Positions 24,696-36,049 are shown, numbered from the stretch's first letter. The stretch is 64,000 nucleotides of DNA from Pardosa pseudoannulata (GCA_032207245.1 CM063510.1:50132595-50196594); one strand, 5' to 3'. The notes: generated by a model from the letters alone, not told the origin. A program made the numbers and translations.

Positions 24696-25107
24696 CTCAG
24701 TTAAATCAAAACATTATTAAAATCTACATATATATGGTTTCTCTAACTGCATTAAAACAAACCACTATAAAAATCAATATAACTATTATTAGACAAATGA
24801 GAAGAAAACTAAAACGCGTATAATCTTTACAACATTCTTAAGAAAAATTGTTATTGGGCAATACTAAGAGCACACTATAATGTTGCTTAACTCTTATACA
24901 AAAACATCTGTAACAATTAAACTGTACAGGACAATGTTACAATCGGATAGATTTCCAACATATTCGTCAAAGACCATATGCATTATACGTTAACTTGGAA
25001 TTCAAACTACTGATACTTGCAGTTTTCAACATGAGGTTTTTTTCAAGAAAACATAAATATGTCTATATCCTATAAATTTTTCTTTTAATTATAGAAAAAG
25101 AAACTAT

Positions 25108-25160
25108 TTAATTTTACTGGTGAGAATGATGATTTACATATATTTTCAAGTTAACATATA
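25108..25160 (+). repeat. Repeat R5, partial copy
   Basis: ATTTAATTTTACTGGTGAGA, then TGATTTACATATATTTTCAAG, matches the upstream part of 24447-24580 but stops before the tRNA-like segment. It lies 660 bp after copy 1 and about 690 bp before copy 3. Confidence 0.55.
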
Positions 25161-25792
25161 GGTAAAAACAACATATTTAAGTCTATAATGATGCAGTCTA
25201 AAGTAAGTTTTAAAAATAAATTTTTTTAATTTACTGATATCACAAAGGGAGAATATTGCTATTTACGTTCATTTTCATACTTATCCAACGTTTTTGGAAC
25301 TACGATCAACATAGAATGAATTGCATATTTTTGATATTTTGCTGATTTAGTTTTATAAATAAAGAGTAACAAAACCAAACTTTGACATTAAGTATCCAAC
25401 TTGGACATCGCGCGTTACTTTGAAGACTCAGTACATTCTATTATGCCGGAAATTTTGAACTGACTTGAATTTGTGACGTCAGCCGCTTTGTTGACGTATG
25501 CTAGCAGGCTTTGTGTTCTAGCAGGTGCAGGCTTGTCTCACCGTTTTATAACAAGAGATACATATCATGAATCGTATGTGATCAGATTCGAATATGAGGA
25601 TGATTCGGGGTTCCTAGGTCGAAGGCCGTAGCCTCTGTTATTGAGATAAATTCATAATCCCAGGCAATTTATAATCGCCCATGTCAGATATAATTACATA
25701 AGGAAAAATATTAGATTAAAAAAGAATTACATAGTGCAATACAATAGTAAAGTAAGAAAAAAAAATTCAATTTTAAGAGAAAAACATACTTT
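25161..25792. other. Stretch with a GC-richer patch and a TGACGTCA motif
   Basis: From about 25380 to 25560 the sequence is clearly less AT-rich and holds a palindromic TGACGTCA (25467) of the CRE type plus GTTGACGTATGC nearby. No open frame accompanies it. It may be a distal element or transposon leader; nothing more can be said. Confidence 0.3.
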
Positions 25793-25920
25793 AATAAATT
25801 TACCTATAAAATGAAAATATTTAGACTGATGAGCACCTGATTTCAGATTCAGTTTAAACTAACATAATGAACTACAGTAGTTCACTCGGCAATGGCATCT
25901 GTCTTATAAACAGAGGATAG
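25793..25920 (+). repeat. tRNA-like repeat R5, copy 3
   Basis: CTACAGTAGTTCACTCGGCA (from 25872) is followed by a perfect anticodon-type stem-loop, TCTGT-CTTATAA-ACAGA, whose loop would read UAU, and then GAGGATAGATG where the T arm has decayed. The upstream sequence CTGATGAGCACCTGATTTCA matches copy 1. The well-kept stem points to descent from a tRNA. It is incomplete and so not a gene. Confidence 0.6.
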
Positions 25921-25942
25921 ATGACAATGATGTTATATACAT

Positions 25943-26012
25943 TTTTATTCATAATTGCAATATATACAAACCTGAAATAATCGGTATAATCAAGAAAACG
26001 GTAAAACCTACT
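25943..26012. repeat. Repeat R2, copy 2
   Basis: CATAATTGCAATATATACAAAC, then CTGAAATAATCGGTATAATCAAG and AAACGGTAAAACCTAC, matches 9100-9170. Confidence 0.45.
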
Positions 26013-26369
26013 TGAGAAAAATGTACAACGTTACATTAAGAAATTATACTTTGTAAGCTGTTTATAAAAATAGTGCATTGAAAGATTGATATAATCAAAG
26101 ACATTAAAAAAACGATAGGTACTTCACTAATTATAATTACTTTAGCGGCATTTTAAAGTTTCACATTCAAATCTAATTGGCTTTAATTTGTGTTATTTTT
26201 AATTCGTACTCAAATTACATTTCAAATTCTATTTCTCTCGATACAATTAAGAAAGTGACACCATTTTTAATCACAAGTTTATAAAGGAATTATTTTAAAA
26301 TTGTTTAATTACCTTAGTTTTATAATTAACATTATTATTGTTTAATGGTTTTATCCTAGCTATTTAAAA

Positions 26370-26715
26370 GTTATAATATGATTTGCAATATATGTTCCTC
26401 CTTCTTTGTAATTTTATATCTGGTTCTCCATTTAAAAAAGTTTTAATTTATAACAGGATCAGTTACGATAATTCATTTAGTTTTTGAAGACTGAGTAGTA
26501 TATTCTTTGTTTATTCCATTCTTAATTTTATAATTTTAGTGATTGAAAAGCTGTGATTAACAATATCTATTGTTTTTTCTTCATTATTTCATATCTGATT
26601 TTTCAGCGAAGTTTTAAACTGTAACATGATCAGTTAGGTATTTCATTATATTTCCATTAATTTGTTACCATATTCTTTGCTTTTTCTATGCTGAATTTTA
26701 ATTTTGAAAATATAT
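26370..26715. repeat. Tandem pair with ~170-bp period
   Basis: AACAGGATCAGTTA (26453) and AACATGATCAGTTA (26623) are 170 bp apart, as are ATATTCTTTGTTTATTCCA (26501) and ATATTCTTTGCTTTTTCTA (26671), ATCTGGTTCTCCATTT and ATCTGATTTTTCAGCG, and the TTAATTTTATAATTTTAG and TTTTAATTTTGAAAA ends. The two units have diverged. Confidence 0.75.
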
Positions 26716-26829
26716 GTCTTGCTTAATCTTCAGTTTTTTAGTTATTTTGTATAACAAATATTTGAAGAATATTATATTTTAATATTTGCTTCTAATTAGG
26801 TGTTTAACCTACTAGGCCAATTAATATAT

Positions 26830-27040
26830 ATTCAGAATGTATAGTGGTGACAAAATGCTAATATCCTCTATGGTCTTTGTTTACAATGCCACCACAGTGG
26901 ACATATTCGTGAATTTTCTGAAACATCTCAACCTTCTTTATTTCGAATTTAGGCTGCATTTCGGAAATCGACTTTTTTCGTTTTCCCCGAGGCAAATATT
27001 TTTGTACTTTTTTTATTAATAATTTTCCTTTTGTTAACAT
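26830..27040 (-). pseudogene. Possible piggyBac transposase fragment
   Basis: An open minus frame of 60 codons contains VQKYLPRGKRKKSISEMQP and VEMFQKIHEYVHCGGIVN. The layout, a basic KRKK stretch and then a hydrophobic-Tyr-x-x-x-GG-hydrophobic block, resembles the region before the YNxxMGGVD motif of piggyBac transposases, with the key Asp displaced. A piggyBac-type MITE lies 161 bp away, which makes the idea more attractive. The match is short and judged by eye; chance is a real alternative. Confidence 0.3.
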
Positions 27041-27204
27041 TTTATGTAAAAATTGTGTTTCATTAAATTCATTTGTAATTTCCCTGTTTCATTTGGGTAA
27101 TTGTGCCACTTACTTAATTTTTGTTAGCCGGTTACGCATTGTTACATAAAATAAAGTGGCAGCCCAACGTTTGGCCTCGAAAAGTTAAATAATTCCAAAT
27201 TAAC

Positions 27205-27483
27205 ACTAGATTGCCCAAGGCAGTCATTTTGACTGTTTATAATTTCAATTAGAAAAACAATTATGAAATATAATGACACAATTTCTTAGAATTTGGTGAC
27301 TTTTTCTATAACATATAAATGGGTTTATGAATAATTGTAATTACTTCCGCCCTCCTTTATTATATAATATTAAAAATTAATTTTAAACAAATTTCTTTAC
27401 ATATTTGTTATTTTTTCATAATGCAGTCATTTTGACTGTTTGGGGGCAATATAGATATACAAGAAATCTCGAGCAATCTAGTG
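27205..27483. mobile_element. piggyBac-type MITE with perfect TTAA target sites
   Basis: TTAA stands at 27201-27204 and again at 27484-27487. Immediately inside are perfect 11-bp inverted repeats, CACTAGATTGC (27205-27215) and GCAATCTAGTG (27473-27483), one of the next two positions also agreeing. Near each end lies the same 19-base word, GCAGTCATTTTGACTGTTT (27221-27239 and 27423-27441), whose core AGTCA-TTT-TGACT is itself palindromic, a likely transposase-binding site. The 279-bp interior is AT-rich and does not code. TTAA duplication and subterminal TCATTTTGA motifs are typical of piggyBac elements. Confidence 0.9.
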
Positions 27484-27684
27484 TTAAAGACATGCTTCTT
27501 ACTGAAACTCTTTCAGTTTTCCCTGTACTGATACTGCATGAATATCTGTAACGTTCCTCGATATGTTCCTCCGTGAGTTCGATATGTTCCTCGGTGAGTT
27601 GATATGGTTTGATAATGCTATCTTCTTAATCTGTTCGTAAGTGGAGATAAGCCTTAAAGGGACACATTATCTTTAAACCTTCAA

Positions 27685-27795
27685 AAAATCATTTTTTGCA
27701 TTTTTAGGAACAATTTTTGGAATTATCTGGATCGTTTAAAACAAATCCTATTGAAATATTCGAATTAGAACCTGTAAAACTAAAACATAAAAAAA
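27685..27795 (+). repeat. Interspersed repeat R1, copy 4
   Basis: ATTTTTTGCATTTTTAGG, then ATCGTTTAAAACAAATCC, TATTGAAATATTCGAATTAG and AACCTGTAAAACTAAAAC match the core of copy 3 with few changes. It ends abruptly after AAAACATAAAAA. The 63-codon frame over it is chance. Confidence 0.7.
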
Positions 27796-28790
27796 GAAAC
27801 ACTGGCAGCATGGGATATTTAAATCACCTAGCTGGCGTTTATGTTTCTCCCTGCCGTTGTGTCATAACTTTTAGCATTGAAACTGTTTTAAGATTAATTG
27901 CTAACTGAATAGGTTTTTCTGACTCTGTGATATAATGATTGGCTTTATTAGAAGGAGCTGTACAACTAATATTTTCCCCATTTTCGTAGTATTTTGTTTG
28001 TTTTCATCTCACGAGAGAAATTAGCTACTACGTTCATTCAAAGTTCTTGTCACATATTAGGGCCTTATCACACTAGTCAGTATGTACTGACAACCATTTC
28101 ACCGGACTCTTGAGTTACATTTGGGTGTAATGCATATAAAATAGGATCGTTTTTAATGTTCGACCTTTCCTATCCAGTATCGAAAAAGTCGAACTAGTTG
28201 AACAAAATCTGTGATTCAAAGGCGAGAATTGTAAGAGTGCAGATTTCAAGATGCCAGCTATATCATGTATGATGAAAAAATGTTGGAGATAATTTTGTAG
28301 AGAAGTAGTGAATAGCATATGGAATTACAGGAACATAAATATTGTGTTGATGCATAACATTAATGTAAAAGGACGCAAATGCCAGTCCCTCCCTTTTCTT
28401 TTCTTTTTTTTCAGTTAGTATTTGTATAACTGCAAATTTCAGTATGGGATTCCACTTCAATGAGGAAAGAGGAATTTGGATCGACAAATTTGACAGAATA
28501 GTAACACTATCCACCGGAACACTAGTCGAAATTGCAGCGCAATGTAATTACTGGGCATTTTTAAATTTTCGAATGATAAGGCTTATTATCGAACTACACA
28601 TTATAATTTAAATAATTTTATAAAATACTCAAAACTAACAAACTATTTGAATATCAACTAAGATTTTATAGATATTGGTAGGGAAGATGTACTTAGAAAA
28701 TTAAAAAAATTATGGAACTTCACTTAAAATTGATTGTCTGCAGCACGAAAAAGTTACCCTAAATAGTTGTCAGTATCTTCGTATGATAAA
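27796..28790. other. Stretch without firm features
   Basis: TTAGGGCCTTATCACACTAG at 28058 looks like a DNA-transposon terminus (TTA target then GGGCC), but no matching inverted end was found. Short minus frames at 28115-28514 have no recognised domain. Confidence 0.35.
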
Positions 28791-28792
28791 GC

Positions 28793-28935
28793 CTTTAGGG
28801 GAAGGCCCAGACTAAGGTGGGATAGTTGTATTGATGAGGACTTTAAACCATTAAGAGGGGCCAACTGAAACATCCTAGAGGAAGGTAGAGTGGAGAAGAT
28901 TCTACAGAGGACCGTGTTCCTTGAAGAACTGTCTT
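28793..28935 (+). pseudogene. LINE ORF2 C-terminal fragment
   Basis: The translation RGRPRLRWDSCIDEDFKPLR, then an interrupted NILEEGRVEWRRFYRG, carries the GRPxxRWxDxxxxD...W...A/GxxRxxWRxx signature found at the C-terminus of many non-LTR retrotransposon polyproteins. One in-frame stop replaces the expected Trp before NILEE. Only the last 45 or so residues remain, as expected from a 5'-truncated LINE insertion. The tandem TATTTATTTTATGTTAAT tail just after it fits a 3' end. Confidence 0.7.
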
Positions 28936-28939
28936 ATTA

Positions 28940-29012
28940 TATTTATTTTATGTTAATATTCGCTGTATTTATTTTATGTTAATATTCGCTATTTATTTTA
29001 TGTTAATGTTTA
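28940..29012. repeat. Three tandem copies of a 24-26-bp unit
   Basis: TATTTATTTTATGTTAATAT plus TCGCT is repeated at 28940, 28966 and 28990, the last copy diverging after TTAAT. It directly follows the LINE fragment and may be its 3' tail repeat. Confidence 0.85.
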
Positions 29013-29099
29013 TTAAACAGGTATATCTCTGTTTTAAAACTGTGTAACAAACATGTTCTAACGCGGAATCGGATAAATTTCAAAAATTTCTAATACAGA

Positions 29100-30340
29100 T
29101 TATATATGGAAAATTTTATACGGGGGTTAATTGAATGGATTATTAAATGAAATAATCATTCCTTATAGGAACTATTATTTCAAATTAGAAACTTTAAATC
29201 TTTTAGTTGGTGCATTGTAAAATTTTCGCTGTAACTAGATAAAATCTTTTTTCTCATTACACAAAAGGGACATACAATTTCTTTTTTATTGGCGATCTAA
29301 AAGTTTGTTTATGAAAGGTATTTTTCTTTGTATGCAAAGAAAAATACCGAAAAATACAATTAAAAGCATGAATATTATTTTTACTCAGTATAGGAAAAAA
29401 TGAAATAGGATTTTATGATTTGTCTTTAAATACATTAACCTAGTATTAAAATTCATTTAATTATTTTTGCAAGCTAATTCAATCTTTCGTTCAGATTCTT
29501 TCTGGAAGAAAATCATAATGCAAAAGAGAATTACATAATTCAAAACGGAATCAAAAGCAATGGATTCTTAGATAGAAAAGAATGATATTAAATTAACTAT
29601 TTATTGGATCAACAAAACTTTGTTTTTATTTTAACATTATGCATTTATATATTGTTAAACTTTCGACGTAGCTAGAAAAATTATGTTTAGAACTGTTATA
29701 ACATCTAGTTGAGCATCTGATTGCAATCTGCATCTTATAATACGAAAAACGCCATATAACGAATATTGATGCAGCTCTACGCCAAATTCAATAATTCAGC
29801 TATTCAAAATATCGATGTATTTATATACAGTTGTAACAATACTTTTATAGTCCATTGCTGATACAAAGTAATAGTAGCTATGTAATTTCGAAAAATTTTT
29901 TTTTCCTTAATTTTTTTTTACAATATAAAAGAAAAAATTACTTTTCAAATAGAAAATCATGATATTTTTCATATATGTTTTTATCTAACATTATCGTCCC
30001 TTTATTTTGCAAAGTAATTCAATATTTCTTTCAATACTTTTTCTCAAAGAAGGACAATCGAGATGCTGAAGAAAATTACCTGATTTGAAGCGGAGGTAAA
30101 AGGAATAGATTTTTTAAACTGAAAGAAACGCTGATATCAAATTAGTTACTTTAGATCTTTTTGTTGGAACATTGTAAAACTTTCTCTGTAATAAATAAAA
30201 TCCTTTTTTTCATTACCCAAAGGGGAATATAATTTCATTCTTCTTTTGCTATCTAAAAGTTTGATGGTGAAAGGTATTTTTCTGTATATGCAAAGAAAAT
30301 TACCGAAGAATAGAGTTAGAAAGTGTGAATGTTATTTTTT
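29100..30340. repeat. Diverged tandem block, three units of roughly 350-540 bp
   Basis: ACTTTAAATCTTTTAGTTGG (about 29201) through GAAAGGTATTTTTC and TATGCAAAGAAAA (29340) is repeated at about 30147-30300 as ACTTTAGATCTTTTTGTTGG...GAAAGGTATTTTTC...TATGCAAAGAAAA. TTTGCAAGCTAATTCAATC (29465) recurs as TTTGCAAAGTAATTCAATA (30006), 541 bp on. A middle unit near 29600-29700 keeps TTGTTAAACTTTCGACGTAG against the first unit's TTGTAAAATTTTCGCTGTAA. Units differ by indels. No coding seen. Confidence 0.75.
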
Positions 30341-32100
30341 AATTTCTCCAAACAATCCGCAAAGATCCTTGTTCTTCGCACTTTATTAAAATGATAATTA
30401 AATGGATTGTGGTCTGGGGGTTAGGGTTACCACACATTAGAAAATTAGCTGAAGACAAGTCGGACTGTAAAGTGATTTTTGAGGACATTCTTAACAGAAA
30501 GGCTAGTGTAAGGAGATACTCCATGTTTTCTTTTAATTTTGGGGATTTTTGAAACATCTGGTTAAACTTATGAAAAAAAAACTATACTTAAACTAAAAAA
30601 CAGCTATTTACTACTTGTACTGAACATTTCCCCGGACACACTGCAGTAAACTGTAGAATATTCTATCTTATTTTAAATGGTAACTGAGAGTGATTGCCGT
30701 CATGTTACACATGTTTTGTTGAAATAACTCTTTTTAACTAATGTAAATGTTGGTTTAATTTGCAATTCCTTAAAAAAAGTCTTCTGGTGGAGAAATTTTG
30801 AATTAATTATTTTAATCTCCCAAACAAATTCTCAACCCTTTATTGTGCCCTGTAAAACATTTCATAACTACTTTCTGAAGAAAAGCTTCACCTTGAGGCC
30901 ACTTTCAAGTAGTGAAGTTTCATTATGGACACACTGTAAAGAAAGTATTGTAACCAAGAATAATTTCAGGGTAGACATTTCAACGGAAATAATCATTTTG
31001 ACTATACCTGGACAGTGTCACAAGGAATTAAACACACGCTAACACTTGCGTATTTCTAGACATTAAACAAAGAATACCGAAAAATTCTCTAAAAATATAA
31101 AGTGTAATAAAAGTGTAGAATTTATTTAAAATCCTGAAAATAATTTAGGACGTAAAGAATTTAAAATTATGAAATATACAGTTCTCTTTAGAGAAGATAG
31201 GGACTGAAATAGAGTATACTGTCAGATAAACTCGCTGCAAACTGAGTGAATTTTAAAATTCGACATAATTCAAAGGAAGTCATGTTGAAAAGCCAGTTCA
31301 TTAAGAAACGCATTGAAATAAATTTCATCATGAAATATTCTCAAGGAAACCGAATCTCAAATAAAAATGTCAAACTCAATGCTATAAAAATAGTAATGAA
31401 ACATTTAAAATTATTTTGTGGATGACTTTGAATTATAATATTTGATATTATTGTGAATATTTGTTTTTCAAGTTAAAAAATGACAACTAATGCATATCTT
31501 TATTTAAAGCTATTTCTTTCTGAAATAATTGTTGAGAGTATATTGAACTATCATTAAATCTCAAAAGAAATTTTACTTTATTCGTAAGATTCTGAAACAA
31601 ATTATATCCATCCGAGGTACGTGAAACAAAAATCAATAACATATTAACATAAGATTTCAGATAAATTTTCTCCGTTAAAAATTAGTTTATGCCATTTATT
31701 TTGACATCATTCATTTACATGCCGGTTTCCGTTCTGCGATAGAAATACAAACATAACAGAATAATTGTTTTGTTGTATGCATTATAAAAGAGGTAATTAA
31801 ATTTTTCTTACATGTGTAATAGAAAATTGGTAGTGGCTGAACCGCTTTATTGGAAAAACGTATTGAATGACAGCCATAAATGAAAGAGAAATTGTAAATA
31901 ATTATATCGTAAGGATATGAAACGATGCTCTAAATCTTAATAAACTCGTGACAGAAGTTAGAATTAGAATAAATTAGAAGTTATCCTTTATGTTAGAGTT
32001 GCGAAATCTATTATATACGAAGGCTAGCTAAAGTATTCAAACAGGAGCAAATAAGAAAACAAAACACATGTGACTGCCTTTTAAATTGATATATTTTCCT
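30341..32100. other. AT-rich stretch without recognised gene
   Basis: Short frames at 30339-30557 (minus, 72 codons) and 30845-31042 (plus, 65 codons) show no recognisable domain. No transposon ends were found. Confidence 0.45.
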
Positions 32101-32115
32101 TATATATATGTGTAG

Positions 32116-32285
<170 letters not shown>

Positions 32286-32861
32286 GTGAATACATATATG
32301 CATAGAGGGTGCATTATCTTCTAAATCGTTCTCGCAGACACTTAACTCCAGTTAAAAAATTTTCTCATAAGCATTCATTTTATAGTCATTTTAAATTCAA
32401 AAGTTCAGTATTTTTAAAAAAAAAAATTATAAAATTTTATTCTTTATATGTTTTACCGTTTTTTTTATCTTCATGTTTAGTAAATAGTGTGAAACTGTTC
32501 CTAAAACCGATAGCACAAAATATTCCAATCTCCGACCAAAATTGAACAAAATATTTGAATTCAAATTTTGTGAAATTTAAAACTTTTCTCTTTCTTTGAG
32601 GGATCGGTAAAATGATTACTTAGAGTAATTTGAGGTTTAAATCGGTTGTACCTTCCCCTTTGCCGTAAAAGACAGTCTGAGAGTTTCCTGATCCTAAACA
32701 CTGGATGTATACACAGTAAAGTGTATTTACATTGTATTATCTATTTAAAAAGGTAAAAAGTTGCTATGAGTTTAGTCTTGAATAACTCTAACTAATCTTT
32801 TCACCAATTCCCCAAGTAAACAAAAAATAATTATTTAATCCTCTCAAACTTTAGTAGTTAG

Positions 32862-33009
32862 TTGCTTTGGAGATTTACTTTTGGTATACAAGTGCTAATG
32901 AGAGAGCTTAAAGTCAGTTTCTAGCGGCTACGAACTTGCATCTAAGGATTCATAATCACAAACTCTAGGATTCAGAAGCAATCCCCTACCCATTCCTCCA
33001 TCGTTGTGT
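32862..33009 (-). mobile_element. SINE family A, worn copy
   Basis: TTGCTTTGGAGATTTACTTTT, CAAGTGCTAATGAGAGAGC, TTAAAGTCAGTTTCTAGCGG, CTACGAACTTGCATC, ATTCATAATCACAAACTC and ACCCATTCCTCCATCGTTG follow the family A order with many substitutions. The B box has become GTGATTATGAATCC on the minus strand. Older than the 3065 and 58823 copies. Confidence 0.75.
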
Positions 33010-33218
33010 TAGGTAAACTTTTAAATTAAATATATTGAAAACTTTTTGTCACAGAGATGTATATTTTAGGACGAATTTCGATTTTCACCATACATAATAA
33101 TAAAGATTGCTAAAACGTTTAAAACTTTAGGTTTTGTAATTTTTGCAGAATTATATTTTTAATTTTCAAGATACTATATAAAATGAATGTTTATTTTATT
33201 TGAAACAGTTATGAAAAG

Positions 33219-33221
<3 letters not shown>

Positions 33222-33258
<37 letters not shown>
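33222..33258. repeat. (TA)n microsatellite
   Basis: About 18 TA units. The sequence after it (ATTTCAATATCTAAACCCTA) resembles what follows the TA/TG tract at 55513, so the tract may occupy a fixed place in repeat R4. Confidence 0.9.
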
Positions 33259-33261
<3 letters not shown>

Positions 33262-33859
33262 ATAATTTCAATATCTAAACCCTAAAGCGTATTCCAAAAT
33301 TATCCCTTTTCCCCTTTCATTATATTTTAGATCTTAATTTCTTCTCTTTATATTAACCATATTTCCCAGCCATCCAATTTAAACGAGGATGTTTTCATTC
33401 CTTCAGCGTAACCCCGAAATTCTTTCTATGATTCCCAAAACAGAAAATGATATAGCTGTCATTTTTAATTAGGAAGTTATAACTTTCCCATGAAAATTTG
33501 TAACGATCAGCAGTAATGCTCCTCTAAAACGCCACATTATAGCAGATGGCTCCAGTCAAAGGTTACTTTCTATAAGCAAATAACACGTGCTTCAGCATTT
33601 TTCCCACACACGGGTTTTAGCCGTCTCTCGCAGAAGGTTGGCATTACTATTACTTAGAGAGAGAGCGTTCTGATTCCGTCGGGATCAGACGTCTCTGGAT
33701 TCTGTGCTATTTTTATCGGATGAAATAAAAGTTAAGTTCGGCCACGTCAAATGATGTGCTTCTTTCTAACGGACGGTTAGCGGGACACTTGGCAGCCCAG
33801 CATGCCTGGGCTGAGAAAAATAATAGGAGCAACTTCAAAAGCAGTTTTTTAAGTGTAAA

Positions 33860-33885
33860 GTTCGGGACCAGTTGGTCCCTGGACG

Positions 33886-33980
<95 letters not shown>

Positions 33981-34004
33981 GTGTGTGTGTGTGTGTGTGT
34001 GTGT
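33860..34004. repeat. Palindromic compound microsatellite (AC)n-(AT)n-(GT)n
   Basis: TTAC then (AC)16 (33889-33922) runs into about 28 AT units (33923-33978), a single C, then (TG)12 and TAAC (33980-34006). The AC arm can pair with the TG arm, so the tract is one long inverted repeat. Just before it, GGGACCAGTTGGTCCC (33864-33879) is a further perfect palindrome. Confidence 0.93.
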
Positions 34005-36040
34005 AACACGGTGAAATTCATCCGCCGGTCACATAAAAGTAAGTCCCTATTATTTTAATTGTCCGGGTTTATTGGGAAACTAGAAGATGAAGTCGGGATA
34101 TCTCATAAAAAGAAGCAGCAAGTAAGACGGAGAACTTACTTTATTTAGAATAGATAAAAAACGTATTTTTTTGTCGAGATCAGAATAGTGAATAATACAT
34201 TAAAACACTTTCGATTACAAGGTTGGTCCCACAGCGAGAGACACTTCGAATATTCTCAGCAGAGAGCATCTTAGTCAGGGAATTTAGTAGTCAGAGAGGA
34301 ACTTAGAATATCGAAAAAAAGAGAACTATTCACCTGGAAGTGTGGACAGAAGATTAGCATTTATCGTCGAGTTAGCTTTAAGAGACGGGTATAAAGAATT
34401 TTAAGTCAGCGTACGCTCCTTCAGATAAGATATTTTGTCGCTGGGAAAACATATATGAAAGAATAAGAATGGGGAGAGTAGAATGTTTAACAGATATTTT
34501 AAGAGTATTAATTTTGATATATTATACACACACAAACACATATATGCATTAAAATTCTACATTTATAAAGTGAATTACAGAATGGATACCTCAGACGGAC
34601 GGATAATATCTAATCTTAAACATCTTTACCTTATTTTTATATTTGTCTGCCTTTCTCCAAACGATTTTTTATGTTATGGTGTGATCCGAAATAATTTTGG
34701 ACCCAATACTACATATGCATTTTAACGTCATCTGCCTGAATCCGAATTTTCCCATTTCGAAACTGCATTCCTGAATAACCCATCTATTCTTTTAATACTG
34801 AGCTAAAGTTACACTATTATTTGAGTTTGATTGTATTTTACGACACAAAAAGTATTAAAGTTAGAGAGCTACTTTTATTTCACAAAAAGAAATATAAAAA
34901 TGGTAAAGAAAAACCCGGCACGTGCTTCTCTTCTATAATCAGATCGCAATCGAAGAGTTACTTTGAAAGATCATTACCCATGCCATTGAAATAGTTAATA
35001 GAGAGTTTCTTTAAGAGGACGGAAGAAAGAGAGTAAATTTTTGTTTGGAAAAAAATAATACGAAGTTGCTGAAACCAACTTTGAACATACTTAATAGAAA
35101 TTTGAGAAACCGAATGATAGTTTCCAACTCATAGTTTAGTTTCATAGATGAAAATTTTTATAGCAAAGATTACTTAACATATATTTTAATTTTTGAGTTC
35201 AAGTATAATAAATAAAAAACACTTTTTTATATTTTCACTGTAGCAAAGAGTTATATCAGCAAATATCATTGCTGCCATTAGTACCGAAGAGCAGAAGTGT
35301 TTCCAGTGTTCTGTCCAACTTCAATCCGGATAAGGCTTGATAAAGCGTGTTTGTTGCCCCGATTCAGAGGGGGGATAGAAACGGAATATTTTTAAAGGAC
35401 ATAAAAAGTAATCAGCTGGAGCGGAATCGTATTACTTAATTCTATTTAGCGGCTCTTTCATGATCCCATGACACTAGCATAGCCAACAAACATCACGAAG
35501 ACTTGGGCAGATTAACAAAACAATAAATACATCTGTTATAACGTTTTAAGCTGTAAAATAAACTGTCGTCAACAGTCTGTCTTCCCTCATTTATACCTTC
35601 TCTTGTCTATTAAATTTGAGTTTCTCAACAGCCCTGCTTCATAGCTTCGCGCGCGTTTTGTTGTGATAATGCACTTTAAGTAATTTTTTAACCTCTCCCC
35701 CACCATGGGATAATACTCCAAAACTAATGTTCTGATAACGTGAGGCAGACGTGAATTTGCTTGATTATTAGATTACAATCGAGACTATGACAATTGGGTT
35801 TAGGAATAAGATTTTAGCAAGAAAATAACAAACAGCATCCCAGATAACATCTGGTATAACACTCATCTACAAGTAAGTGTATCGACCAAAGTTGTCTGCC
35901 GTAAATTGCACGTAATAAACATACACGGTAGAGATGCTACTCCAAATCCATTGGTAAATACTACAAGTATTTGATTTGACAATAAATGCCAAAATAATAA
36001 AAATTGGACATTAAACAATGGGAGAATATAATCTAGAGAA
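34005..36040. other. Less AT-rich stretch, possible LTR-element leader at its left end
   Basis: From TGTAACACGG (about 34002) to CGATTACA (about 34221) the ends look LTR-like (TGTAAC...TTACA), followed three bases later by TTGGTCCCACAGCGAGAG, weakly primer-site-like. No gag or pol frame follows, and no second LTR is seen. An 80-codon frame at 34483-34725 has no recognised domain. I treat this as unassigned. Confidence 0.25.
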
Positions 36041-36049
36041 ACAAATTGC

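Noticed and set aside
28058..28540. TTAGGGCCTTATCACACTAG as the end of a PIF/Harbinger or hAT element
   Set aside because: I could not find the matching inverted end or a clean target duplication; CACTAGTC near 28520 is in direct, not inverted, orientation.
34340..34365. ACAGAAGATTAGCAT, resembling the core of U6 snRNA
   Set aside because: Only about 14 bases match, and the conserved 5' stem, GGCCCC and 3' parts of U6 are absent.
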